The position numbers were made by a program, and so were the translations under genes. The notes beneath the pieces are model-generated. The model saw only the letters and a program-made list of their open reading frames with translations. It had not been told where the DNA came from and did no database searches. Positions 30,873-40,124 of a stretch of DNA of 64,000 nt are shown one piece after another; the first letter of the stretch is position 1, and the number at the start of each line of letters is the position of its first letter. Source of the stretch: JAGTVG01 sp963820995 (GTDB lineage Bacteria > Bacteroidota > Bacteroidia > Cytophagales > Cyclobacteriaceae); the NCBI GenBank assembly GCA_963820995.1, contig CAWGCL010000008.1, positions 248,001 to 312,000 of the forward strand, read 5' to 3'.

Positions 30873-31100
30873 AGTACTTGTTATTTAAGTATTAAAATTT
30901 TTAGTGATAAGGTATCTTTTTTTGAATTTCCTTATAGGTTTTTTTTTACCCTTAAATGGTTCTGGCAAATGCTTTTTTTTAATCTTATCGGTCTTCTTTA
31001 AGATTGATGGAATTAAAGTAATTTTTCTTAAACTACGCAATATGGTTGTGTATAACAACATAATATTAATTGCTTAAATGCATTACATCCGCATAAGTTA

Positions 31101-31124
31101 GACGTGCCTAATTTAATAGGTCAC
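31101..31124 (-). promoter_or_regulatory. Island promoter motif, copy 4 (GTGAC-N15-CGTC), with long leader
   Basis: On the minus strand GTGAC (31124-31120), 15 bases, CGTC (31104-31101), facing the mscS-mgtE operon. The start codon is at 30872, so the transcript would have a leader of about 220 bases. That leader (30873-31095) carries T-rich and A-rich runs and the small inverted repeat GTTGT-GTATA-ACAAC near 31044-31058 but no clear terminator. The remaining gap to 31313 holds no visible gene. Confidence 0.65.
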
Positions 31125-31313
31125 TCTAATATGATGAGAGTATTCCGAAACTGCGGATATAGAAACACTTGTATTCAAGTAATTGAATTACACCTAAAGG
31201 CACTAATTTTTGTATCTGAAATTTGACTTCAAATTATCCTAATACCCGGTATTATCATATTATTGACAGGGCGAATACAAGAGCTGCTACCAAATTCATT
31301 GATGAATTTAGGT

Positions 31314-32360
31314 TTACAGAGTGGCCATTTCATCATTGTCAAAATTCCGGCGATAATATGACATATATTCAACTTTCCGCTCCAATGCGCCTATAACAGC
31401 GTGTGCAAAATTTACTTTCTCAAATTTTTGTGCGCTTCCCAATCCACCCGGGCTGAAAACATTGATTTCCATTAATTTATTACCTACTATATCCAATCCT
31501 ACCAGGAACATCCCATCCTGGACCAGTTTTGGTCGAACCATCTCAGCGAGCTTTAAATGCTCTTCTGTTATTTCTGCCTGACGAAGCCGGCCACCTGCAT
31601 GAATATTGCTGCGCATATCATCCCCTGTTCTAACCCTTCTGAAGGCCGCATATTTACTTTTAAATCGTAATGGTAATCCATTCATTAAAAACAATCTTGT
31701 ATCCCCTTCTGAAGCGGCCGGCAGATATTCCTGGGCGATAACATATCCATCACGGCTTACTGCTTCTACCATTTGATTTAAATTAGACATATCTTCCTTT
31801 TTTACAAGAAACACATTTGACCCACCAGATCCCTGCAGAGGTTTTAATACAATATTTCCGCCTTCTGCAACTGCAAATTTTTTGATTTCGGCTTTATCCC
31901 TGGTAATCAAAGTCCGTGGCCGTACTTCTTCCGGAAATAATTGAAAATACATTTTATTCATAGCCTTAGCCAAACCATTCGGATCATTCAGGACAATAAC
32001 ACCATGCTTCATTGCGGCTCGGCCAAATATTATTCCGGAGCCTTGCGCCCAGGAACGTAATCCAGTATCGGTTGATGGATCATTCCTTAACATCAATACA
32101 TCCAGATCATCAACATTTATTCTCTCTGTTACGGCGTTCTTACCCTGCAGATGAGCCAGATATATCTCTGAAGATTTGTAGTTTTTTTTGGGAACAGATT
32201 TAGCTCGTGCATATATATGTTCATCCGTATCATAAGCAAAATCGCCTGCACCCATTAACCAAACTTCATTGCCCCGATTTAAAGCAGCCATTGCAAGGCG
32301 GGTGGTCGTATAGCCTGGTTCTTCGGTCTTAATATCATTGACCATAAATCCAATTTTCAT
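31314..32360 (-). CDS. Glutathione-synthase-like ATP-grasp ligase
   Basis: A 348-residue protein with a GshB-like N-terminal domain (MKIGFMVNDIKTEEPGYTTT, LRNDPSTDTG) and an ATP-grasp domain. This has the adenine-binding Lys (GNIVLKPLQGSGGSNVFLVK), the YVIAQEYLPAASEGDTRLFL strand and the metal-binding FLVGLDIVGNKLMEINVFSP (Asp, Glu, Asn). It would join a carboxylate to an amine using ATP. It is the last gene of a three-gene operon with the QEGLA/DUF1704 metallopeptidase-like protein (12 bases) and an N-formylglutamate-amidohydrolase-like protein. No gamma-glutamylcysteine synthetase is nearby, so a substrate other than glutathione precursors is likely. Confidence 0.85.
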   Translation of the reverse strand: MKIGFMVNDIKTEEPGYTTTRLAMAALNRGNEVWLMGAGDFAYDTDEHIYARAKSVPKKNYKSSEIYLAHLQGKNAVTERINVDDLDVLMLRNDPSTDTGLRSWAQGSGIIFGRAAMKHGVIVLNDPNGLAKAMNKMYFQLFPEEVRPRTLITRDKAEIKKFAVAEGGNIVLKPLQGSGGSNVFLVKKEDMSNLNQMVEAVSRDGYVIAQEYLPAASEGDTRLFLMNGLPLRFKSKYAAFRRVRTGDDMRSNIHAGGRLRQAEITEEHLKLAEMVRPKLVQDGMFLVGLDIVGNKLMEINVFSPGGLGSAQKFEKVNFAHAVIGALERKVEYMSYYRRNFDNDEMATL

Positions 32361-32372
32361 ATTTGTATCGTT

Positions 32373-34302
32373 TTAAGTTATTAAATCCAAAACCGTTTTC
32401 GTATTTCTTAATTTACTCAATTTCCGGGCAAATTCCTCATTATTAGTATAACTTGGCCTCAGGGGAAACGGTTTAAGTACTTTTCGCCATTGCAATTCCT
32501 GAATGACCGGCAGATGTTCCAAGGCAATTTTACCAATAAATAGTGGTTCAAGGGCGCCACCCGCCTGAAGGTACCCCAACAACTGGACAAGTCCACGAAG
32601 GTATACTGCATCCTTTGTTAAACCTCCGCCACGAAATGTTCGAACCGTGATGGTATAGGCAGTTCTCTTATTGAATCCATAAGTATGATTTAATTCCCGG
32701 AAGGTATCTATAAAGTTAGCACCATCGATCATCAAACTGGAAGATATTACCCTGCCTGCTAATAGTCTCAGTCTGGGTTTACTCAAACCTCCAACAAGAT
32801 ATTCAGCAAGGACAGCCAGGCCTTCCTGTAATTCTTCATATCCGGGCAGACCACAATATAACTGACGGAATGGTTGAGATTTTCCATTATAATAAGTTAA
32901 TACGTGTGTACCGATCTCATGCTGGATCAATGCTTCAACCCTCGAAACAGGAATTTTACTGTTTTTACCAATCAAAAGGTTACCGGACACTACCATTAAT
33001 CCCACTATATCGTTCCTGATCTCAGGTTTAGCACTCATCTGTGGATAAATTTGTCTGTAATATTCAAATTCCTTCTCAGCCCTGGCTGCAAACATCTCAG
33101 CATCCAAAAAATCTTTCCCTAATCCATTTCTGCTATGTGGACTTATTTTTCGTAGCATTTCCTCCGACAAAGATCTAAGCTCATCATTTATTCCTCCATA
33201 TAACTGCAAGCTGCCATGAAAAAATTGTGGGAGGTTGCGGTCTTCCAGCATAGTTAATTTTCGATTGATCTCATCTCTTTTTCCCCTCATTAGATTTGCT
33301 ATTATAGGGTCCTCAACCACCTCAATAGGGACCTGATATAATTTTCTTTTTAATAATGCAGGATCTACCGGTCTTAAACGGTAATAAAATGCTGGTACTT
33401 TTTCAAACTTATTCCTTTGAAATAATGGCCAGGCTTGATCTATGTTAATTGGAGTAACCAAAAGCAAAAAATTAAACATAGAATCAATTTCAGCAAGTTG
33501 CCTGTCTATTTCCCAAACCGCTTTTACCAATGCTCTTTTCCCAAGTGCTTCGGAATGCTTGGGGCGCATAGTAGTTTGCTTACGGGCAAATACAAATGCC
33601 GCTTTCTTCATCGCGGATGATAATCCCATATGAAGTCTTCGTAATGCCAATGGGAAAACGACTCCGGTTGTTTGGTCCCTGTACATAGATCCGATTTGTA
33701 AGCCGACAACATAGCAATTCAACTTTCTGGCTTCCAGGCTGGATATTAAAGGTGATAATTGGGAAGGTTTTCTGTCCTTATCATATACAATATCAACTAT
33801 GGAATTCATTCTATTTACCTTAATTCTTCTCAAGGCATCCTCCAGTGCTTCAATTGTATAAGTTGGTGGTCTGTTAGGCGAAGTAATGATCCTAAATTCC
33901 GGTCTGCTCAATGTAGGATCAATCGGATTAATTTGAGTGATCTGAGTACTCCATATTTCAATAATCAAACTGGATCCAAAAAATTGAACCTGTGTTTCAA
34001 CAATAGTGTGTACCAATCGGGAAAGCCAGGCATGTTGTGATTTTGACCCCGATACTATCAAATAAGAAGCCTCACCCTCTTACAAGCTTTTGTGTACCTT
34101 CATCTTTTTCTTTTAGAGGCCGTCTGTATACAATAAGAAAGGGCAATTGTCTGTCAATGTTTAACCATCCATTGTTAGGTAATTTTCTTCTTATTCTTTT
34201 ACCTTCAATAAGCCTGCTTTTAATCTCATCAATAAAACCAGGGTCCAGTTTAAGTTTTGTTGATTTCTTAGAATAATATTTCGATTTTTTCAACAGATCC
34301 AA
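32373..34302 (-). pseudogene. QEGLA-motif protein (DUF1704/TIGR02421, MATCAP-like metallopeptidase), one frameshift
   Basis: The name motif is visible (YEELQEGLAVLAEYL), and so is a zinc-peptidase-like helix HEIGTHVLTYYNG; the QEGLA glutamate is the expected third ligand. The eukaryotic members KIAA0895L/MATCAP are tubulin tyrosine carboxypeptidases with this motif pair, so proteolysis of a C-terminal residue is plausible. The N-terminus (LPNNGWLNIDRQLPFLIVYR ... DEGTQKLV) lies in another frame; at about 34070 one missing base separates it from EASYLIVSGSK, exactly the family continuation. Repaired length is about 640 residues. It starts 16 bases after the amidohydrolase gene and ends 12 bases before the ATP-grasp gene. 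A role in flavohaemoglobin expression was proposed for the family; no such gene is in view. Confidence 0.85.
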
Positions 34303-34318
34303 TATTCCCTGGCATATG

Positions 34319-35113
34319 TTATATTTTTTTTAGTCCTTCCATGACTTCAGGAATAGTTGCTTCCAGGGCCGATTTAATCATATTTATCTGTTCATGATCA
34401 GGTTCTCCTGTCCATTCATCCATAAAAAACTTCTTAACCTCAACAGCTATGGCGCAAGCTGATCTGGGAAAGTTTTTATTTGTCCAGGAAGGGAAATTAC
34501 CTCCCCTGAATTTAATGTTTTCCCTTATGTCGAGGTTTCTGCCAAAATATTTATAATCGCGTAAGGTATTTATAAACCGGTCTACTACCGGTGCCCAGAA
34601 ATCCCTGTCCAATGTCCCTGTGCCGATGTTTATTTCAGGGTTTAGTTCGGGATCAGCCGGTTGACGGTCCGGACCATTTCGCATATGGTTATAGGAATGA
34701 AAATCAAATACCACAAAATGGCCAAACTGATGTTTAAAATCTGAAAATAGCTTATGCATCTCAGCGTAGAAATCATCATACTCAGATAGCGAAATTGCAA
34801 TTTCTGAATCGTTTGGAGGTGATTCCCAAATTTTCAAATTCCATGCATCTTCAGGTGTAATATAAACTGCCTTTTCCCTTGGCCGGTTTAAATCTACTTC
34901 AAACCTGGATTTCAATCCAACCACTCTGGTATTTGCGATATGAGTCCATTTCTCGGTATTAGGATCTTCCTCGCGCAGCCTGTCCATTTCACCTATAGAC
35001 ATCTTTTGAAGTAATTCATCTCTTATGGTATGCCCATTATGAATTGCTGTAGCTATCAACGGACCACTCCCCCGCTCCAAATGCCGAATTCTCGTTTTTA
35101 AATACTGGTTCAT
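34319..35113 (-). CDS. N-formylglutamate amidohydrolase-like protein
   Basis: A 264-residue protein of the FGase family: an early His in IATAIHNGHTIRDEL, the RFEVDLNRPREKAVY segment, FVVFDFHSYNHMRNG with the second His, and a late Glu in ACAIAVEVKKFFMDEW. These are zinc-site positions in the family, which cleaves N-formyl or N-acyl amino acids. It is not in a histidine-degradation operon; instead it heads the operon with the QEGLA protein and the ATP-grasp ligase. The three genes together suggest cleavage and re-ligation of a terminal amino acid on an unknown peptide or small molecule. It is driven by island promoter copy 5 through a leader that contains an intrinsic terminator. Confidence 0.88.
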   Translation of the reverse strand: MNQYLKTRIRHLERGSGPLIATAIHNGHTIRDELLQKMSIGEMDRLREEDPNTEKWTHIANTRVVGLKSRFEVDLNRPREKAVYITPEDAWNLKIWESPPNDSEIAISLSEYDDFYAEMHKLFSDFKHQFGHFVVFDFHSYNHMRNGPDRQPADPELNPEINIGTGTLDRDFWAPVVDRFINTLRDYKYFGRNLDIRENIKFRGGNFPSWTNKNFPRSACAIAVEVKKFFMDEWTGEPDHEQINMIKSALEATIPEVMEGLKKI

Positions 35114-35162
35114 TTACGCAAATTGATTATGTTCAAGATAATTGAATTTTACTTAATATATG

Positions 35163-35218
35163 AATTAAAAAACTGAAATAGGGCATAATCAATGACTTTT
35201 GACAAGGCTATTTCAGTT
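35163..35218 (-). terminator. Intrinsic terminator inside the operon leader (attenuator or sRNA end)
   Basis: On the minus strand AACTGAAATAG (35218-35208) and CTATTTCAGTT (35181-35171) form a perfect 11-bp stem with a 26-base loop, directly followed by a run of six T's (35172-35167). It lies about 35 bases downstream of island promoter copy 5 and 50 bases before the start codon at 35113. Transcripts from that promoter must read through it to express the operon, so it acts either as an attenuator or as the 3' end of an ~80-base small RNA. Confidence 0.7.
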
Positions 35219-35252
35219 CTTTAATTTTTATTATATTAAATACCTATAATAA

Positions 35253-35277
35253 GACGGCCTCTCACTCGAAAAGTCAC
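35253..35277 (-). promoter_or_regulatory. Island promoter motif, copy 5 (GTGAC-N16-CGTC)
   Basis: On the minus strand GTGAC (35277-35273), 16 bases, CGTC (35256-35253). The -35 context ATGTGACTTTTCGA is shared over 14 bases with copy 2 at 23917. It faces the amidohydrolase/QEGLA/ATP-grasp operon and the leader terminator. The rest of the gap to 35461 shows no gene. Confidence 0.68.
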
Positions 35278-35461
35278 ATCTTTAACTCAAAATTTTTATA
35301 TAATGGGAATTATCTGGCAACCGTGTTATAAAAAGTGAGAATTGAGGAACCGAAAGCTGCCTTATCCCCAATTTGTTTAAATTCCATATTGCTTTAACAA
35401 AGTTTTATAATGCAAATCAATTGTATCATATCTTGTACCTAAACGAAAATGTTAATTGATC

Positions 35462-36820
35462 TTAGCCGCTGATATTTACCAATGCTAAACTTGCAAATGA
35501 AAGAGCCAGGAAAAAACCAAGCATATCGGTTATGGTTGTTAAAATAGGACTGGAAGCTAAAGCTGGATCAATACCCATTCGCTTGAGCATCAGTGGTATT
35601 GTACCTCCCAAAGAAACAGCAACAATAGTATTTATGGTCAATGCCCCCCCTACAACCAGCCCGAGATATATGTTCCCTTTCCATAAAAAGGCAGCCAAGC
35701 CAATTAGTATACCAAGCACTACTCCATTAATCAAACCAACAAATATTTCTTGAAACCATACTCGAAGTACTTCATTTGGTCTGACCAGGTCCAGTGATAA
35801 TTCTCTCATGCTTACGGCTACGGCCTGGTTCCCTGAACATCCGCTCATGTCAGAAATAATAGGCAAAAAGACAGCCAAAGCTATAACTGAACTTAGCGTA
35901 TCCTGATAGAATGCAATAACGCTAGCCGCGATAATATTTAAAAATATATTTACACTAAGCCAGGATAAGCGTCTTCTGGAACGTTTGAACACAGGGAATG
36001 ATCGCAATTCTTCACCACCTATAATCCCTTGTGTCTCAAGTAATTCAATGTTGGCTTTCTCCATTTCCACTTCCATGATGCTTTTTCTCAGAACTACTCC
36101 TACAAGCGCATTGTGCTCGTTAACAACCGGCACACCATAGAAATCATATGCATTGAAAAAGTTAATCAATTCCTTTAAGCTGGCATATTCATTTATTGTC
36201 TTCGTGTCTTTAATTACAATTTGAGAAAGTTTAGTTGTCGTCTTTGATAAAAGCAGATCGACCATTCGCAAAACGCCGATAAAAGAGTCTTTCGATTCTA
36301 CATAAATGTATTTAATGCTGTAAGCCTGGAGCTTTGAAGAATTTTCTTGAAAATATTGTATTACATCCCCTATCGTATTGTTTTTATTAAAAGATAAATA
36401 CTCCGAAATCATTAATCCACCAGCCGTGTCCGGATCATATTTTATCAGCTTCCGTACAGATTCAGCTTCACTGGGTTCCATTTTTTCAATGATCGCCTCT
36501 GCATCTTTTGCATCCAGTTCTGCCAATAAATCAACCTGATCATCACTGTCCATCTCATTCAGGATAGCTGCTGCATCATCCGTTTGAAGATCATCAAAAA
36601 TGTCAACTGCTTGTACATCAGGGATGTCATCTAATATTTCAGCCGCCTCATGTGGGGTTAAAAGAGCCATTAGTTTAAGCTGGTCTTCTTTTTTGAGATG
36701 ACTCATGGATCTAACAACTTCTTCAGATCTTAGGGATCCGATGTATTCACGAACTTTTACCGCTTCATTAGTGTCTAATAAAAAAAGAAGCTCCTCCCAG
36801 GGGCGATCTAATCTGTCCAT
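35462..36820 (-). CDS. mgtE: MgtE-family magnesium transporter (second copy)
   Basis: A full-length 452-residue MgtE. The N domain is an acidic helical repeat (LTPHEAAEILDDIPDVQAVD, DDAAAILNEMDSDDQVDLLA), followed by YDPDTAGGLMISEYLSF and CBS domains (FYGVPVVNEHNALVGVVLRK). Five transmembrane helices follow, with the pore motif PIISDMSGCSGNQAVAVSMR and a C-terminal DPALASSPILTTITDMLGFF. The magnesium-sensing acidic residues that close the channel at high Mg2+ are plentiful. It is only distantly similar to the copy at 27904-29217. It stands alone; no island motif was found upstream. Confidence 0.93.
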   Translation of the reverse strand: MDRLDRPWEELLFLLDTNEAVKVREYIGSLRSEEVVRSMSHLKKEDQLKLMALLTPHEAAEILDDIPDVQAVDIFDDLQTDDAAAILNEMDSDDQVDLLAELDAKDAEAIIEKMEPSEAESVRKLIKYDPDTAGGLMISEYLSFNKNNTIGDVIQYFQENSSKLQAYSIKYIYVESKDSFIGVLRMVDLLLSKTTTKLSQIVIKDTKTINEYASLKELINFFNAYDFYGVPVVNEHNALVGVVLRKSIMEVEMEKANIELLETQGIIGGEELRSFPVFKRSRRRLSWLSVNIFLNIIAASVIAFYQDTLSSVIALAVFLPIISDMSGCSGNQAVAVSMRELSLDLVRPNEVLRVWFQEIFVGLINGVVLGILIGLAAFLWKGNIYLGLVVGGALTINTIVAVSLGGTIPLMLKRMGIDPALASSPILTTITDMLGFFLALSFASLALVNISG

Positions 36821-37038
36821 AATATTTACTTTAATAATAGATGATAATAAGATTTATTGAAGTGGAAAAGATAAATTAAATAATAGCGAACTAAATTCCC
36901 AATCCTGAATCATTAATGTTAGGAAAATTAATAATCTCTCAAAGAAGATGCCCTGGTATCGATCTTAAGAACGAATCATGATAATTTGGTCCGAAAAACA
37001 CATTCTAATGAAATTTGAATTTTTGAGTATGCATTTTT

Positions 37039-37062
37039 GTGACCTTATATAAAAACCACGTC
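37039..37062 (+). promoter_or_regulatory. Island promoter motif, copy 6 (GTGAC-N15-CGTC)
   Basis: GTGAC at 37039-37043, 15 bases, CGTC at 37059-37062, then 26 bases to the ATG of the UspA-type gene at 37089. The spacing to the start codon (short leader) is like that of copy 1. Confidence 0.68.
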
Positions 37063-37088
37063 TAATAATTATTCTAATATTGAATTAA

Positions 37089-37974
37089 ATGAGACTGAAG
37101 AACATTCTAGTAACGATTGACTTTTCTACATACTCTATTAACGCCCTCAAACTTGCTAAAGAAATTGCAAGAAAAGCTGAAGGAATAATTTATTTGTTGC
37201 ATTTAATTGAGGTCCCAATAGATAAATATTCATTTATAAAGGAAAGACAAAAGGAAATTATAAAGAGTATCTATACCTCAAATTTCATTGAAACAGTTAG
37301 AAAAAAGTTAACTGAAATACGTGATGATAATAAATCTATATCCTTTACATTAAATGAATCCTTGAGAATTGGTGACCCTTAAAATGAAATTGTAAAATTT
37401 GTCGAGGAAGATAATATTGATATGATTGTGATTGGAGCCAAGGGCATAATGGACAGGAAAGAATTGCATCTGGGTTCATTATGTGAGAAAATAATCCGGA
37501 CCAGTTCATGTCCGGTTATAACAGTCACGAAGATTTCAAGCGAAAATCGCTTCAAAAACATTGTTTACAGTACAGATTTTAAGTTGGAGCAACTGGAAGT
37601 GATTTCTATTATTAAAAAAAATCCAGTCCCTTTTCGAATCACATATTAACATTTTAAAAATAAACCCTCATGAAAATAATCAGAATGACAGCGAACATTT
37701 AGATAATCTCAGGACATTGGCTTTAAAAAATGGACTGCGGGATTATGAACTTAATGTCACTAGACATCCTAATGAAGAATATGGTATTATTGAATTTGCC
37801 AGCCAGAAAAAAGCAGACTTGATCGCCCTTGGACTACATGAAAAAAGTGGAATACGTAGATTAATTAGTGGAGGACTGCTTATTGATGAAATTTACGATC
37901 ATGCATTTCGACCTATCCTTACTTATTATTTTGATATTAAAAAGGATATGAACGTGAAAAAGCATGTACCTTAA
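37089..37974 (+). pseudogene. Tandem UspA universal stress protein, interrupted by an in-frame stop and a frameshift
   Basis: The first domain starts in the classical way (LKNILVTIDFSTYSINALKL AKEIA, split for length) and ends GAKGIMDRKELHLGSLCEKI with PVITVTK; the second runs from FKNIVYSTDF to ADLIALGLHEKSG. At 37380-37382 a TAA replaces one codon of the expected GDPxNEIV without changing frame, so it looks like a point change (for example TAT or TAC to TAA). Near 37613-37620 a run of eight A's breaks the frame; seven would restore KKIQSLFESHINILK. About 295 residues if repaired. It is directly behind island promoter copy 6. ATP-binding Gly residues are partly kept in domain 1. Confidence 0.8.
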
Positions 37975-37990
37975 ATTCAAATCTTCAGAT

Positions 37991-38734
37991 TTATCTGGAG
38001 AAACTTTTTAAATACAAATTTAAAGCATCACTCATGGACAGGGCTTCCGGGATAGGTGCCTCTATGTTAACCTCTAATCCCATGTCTTTTGCTGCAACAC
38101 AAGTTCTGGAGCCATAGCAGGCAATTATAGTATTCGATTGCTTGAAGTCAGTGAAATTTTCAAATAGAGATTTAACATCCGCGGGGCTGAAAAATGCCAA
38201 GATCTTAAAATCATTTATTGATAATCCGGAAAGATCTTTGGAAGATACTTTAAAAAATATTGCTTCAGTATAATTGATTCCATATCCATCCAAAAAATCT
38301 TTGATATCATTTTTAGAATTTTGCGAACTTACTATTAAGAAGTTTTCTTCATTGTGTTTTTTGAATTTGTCAATAAGGTCATCCCAATTCTTTTTGCCAG
38401 CGAATATTTTTCTTTTTTTTGGAACAATATATTTCTGCAAGTAATATGCAACATGTTCCGATAGACAAAAATACTTCATGTCATCGGGTAAAGAAATATT
38501 CAATTCTACACATATCCTGAAGAAATGATCAACTGAATTCCGGCTTGACAAAATAATGGCGGTATGATCCAGAATTTTTATTTTCTGTTCTCTGAATTCT
38601 CTTTTCTCTAATGATTCAACAGAAATTAGTGGCACAAAGAATAAAATCAGACCATACTTTTCAGCTAATTCATAATAAGGGGAATTTTGGTCTTTAGGTT
38701 CAGGCTGGGCGATAAGTACTTTCATACTGTTCAT
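37991..38734 (-). CDS. Uroporphyrinogen-III synthase (HemD-like)
   Basis: A 247-residue protein that reads as the Bacteroidota form of HemD: MKVLIAQPEPKDQNSPYYEL, an early Thr/Ser-rich ILDHTAIILSSRNSVDHFF, the linker KYIVPKKRKIF, and a second domain with NFLIVSSQNSKN and IACYGSRTCVAAKDMGLEVN. It would close hydroxymethylbilane to uroporphyrinogen III in haem synthesis. No other hem gene is near, and it is convergent with the broken UspA gene, so it may be an additional copy or a paralogue with another role. The fold assignment is firm; activity is not tested by the sequence. Confidence 0.8.
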   Translation of the reverse strand: MNSMKVLIAQPEPKDQNSPYYELAEKYGLILFFVPLISVESLEKREFREQKIKILDHTAIILSSRNSVDHFFRICVELNISLPDDMKYFCLSEHVAYYLQKYIVPKKRKIFAGKKNWDDLIDKFKKHNEENFLIVSSQNSKNDIKDFLDGYGINYTEAIFFKVSSKDLSGLSINDFKILAFFSPADVKSLFENFTDFKQSNTIIACYGSRTCVAAKDMGLEVNIEAPIPEALSMSDALNLYLKSFSR

Positions 38735-39203
38735 TTGAATAAATGCTAAAAGAATTATTATACTTGCCTATTAGATCAAGGCAACCTGACTAAATTGGGC
38801 CTGCAAATGTAAATCAAACTCAGCACATCTGATCCGGATAATTGAGTTTTTTTTAAAATCTCAAAGTCAAATTAGCCAACTCCGAATATGTAAAAGTAAG
38901 GGCCGGGACAACCTATAACTGTTCGAAGCATAATCCCATAAACTAAATCTGCGAATAGTTCTTAAGAACTATCAAACAGCAATTTATTTATCCAGGATAA
39001 TGATAAAATATGTATTAATTTAATAAATTGATAATTATTAAGACGTATCTTTTTATCCTTATTAGAATCTATTAAATGAAGTTTTATTCTATTGAATTTT
39101 ATTTCAAGTTCAAAGACAATAATATTTGAATCGTGCTGGTTTCTTGTTTCAGCTAATCGAATACAATAATTGATAAAAACTTCAAAAATTAACCTGTTTT
39201 ACA
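38735..39203. other. Divergent intergenic region before the usp-ATPase-mscS operon
   Basis: This 469-base A+T-rich stretch separates the HemD-like gene from the operon starting at 39204. It must hold both promoters, but no copy of the GTGAC/CGTC motif was found (only a weak AAGAC-N14-CGTG at 39113-39135). No hairpin or gene was recognised. Confidence 0.4.
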
Positions 39204-40118
39204 ATGGATCGTATCAAAAATCTTTTGTGCATATTATCATTATCTGATACGGATAAATTCACAATCAAGTATACCAATCACATAGCCAAAATTGCAGGTG
39301 TTGAAAACATATATATTAACTTTATTAATGAACATCATAACGTTCCTGAGTACATAAAAAATTTATACCCACGAAATCACTTTAGTGTAAACCAGGAGAT
39401 AGTAAAAAAGTTGCGGGAAGATATTCTAACCGTTCATGTTAGTGAAATTAAAGCAAATATATATTTTAATGTCTTTGACGAAGGAAGTATTCTTGATAAT
39501 TGCTTAAAATTTATCTCAGAGAAACAAATTGATCTGGTTATATATAGAAAAAATCTTCAAAATCCGGATTCGCCCGGTTTTGCAACTAAACTGGTTCGCA
39601 GATCGGTATGTTCAGTCATGGTCCTTACAGAGAATCTTTCCCACTTTAGCAAGATTCTAGTACCTGTAGATTTCTCATCCCATTCCAGGGAAGCACTTGA
39701 AACTGCTATACTGTTTTCAAAGTTTGCGAACATCTCAAAAGTTAGCTTGTTACATGTAATTGAGCATCCAAACATCAGCAACTGGAAAACAGACTATGAT
39801 CAACAAGAATTTGTAGGGATCCTGAAAAAACATGCTGCAAAAGAAGTAGAGGATTTCCTGAAGGAATGCCAGATTACCGGTGTTGAAGTTGATCATATTT
39901 TAAGGGTAGATGAAAATATAGTAAACGGAATACAAAAAGTCATTAAGGAATTAAAAATTGATTTTGTTATAATTGGTGCTCGTGGTAAAACCTCTGGAAT
40001 ATCAATATTTTTAGGAAGTGTATCAGAAACTCTTATTAAAAGTCTAAATGTTCCCCTATTGGCTGTGAAATCAAAAGGTACAGGCTCAAATATTTTGAAA
40101 TTGTTGTTTGGTAATTAA
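39204..40118 (+). CDS. Tandem UspA universal stress protein
   Basis: A 304-residue tandem UspA. The second domain (SKILVPVDFSSHSREALETA ... FVIIGARGKTSGISIFLGSV SETLIKS, split for length) has the complete ATP-binding pattern G-x2-G-x9-G-S. The first domain (IKNLLCILSLSDTDKFTIKY) is degenerate. It is first in an operon with a 1002-residue P-loop protein (6-base gap) and an MscS channel (1-base overlap), so it likely acts as the soluble nucleotide-binding partner of that module. Confidence 0.88.
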   Translation: MDRIKNLLCILSLSDTDKFTIKYTNHIAKIAGVENIYINFINEHHNVPEYIKNLYPRNHFSVNQEIVKKLREDILTVHVSEIKANIYFNVFDEGSILDNCLKFISEKQIDLVIYRKNLQNPDSPGFATKLVRRSVCSVMVLTENLSHFSKILVPVDFSSHSREALETAILFSKFANISKVSLLHVIEHPNISNWKTDYDQQEFVGILKKHAAKEVEDFLKECQITGVEVDHILRVDENIVNGIQKVIKELKIDFVIIGARGKTSGISIFLGSVSETLIKSLNVPLLAVKSKGTGSNILKLLFGN

Positions 40119-40124
40119 TTAAAA

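Noticed and set aside
39113..39135. AAGAC-N14-CGTG upstream of the usp-ATPase-mscS operon as an eighth promoter copy
   Set aside because: Both boxes and the spacing differ from the other seven; not strong enough to claim.
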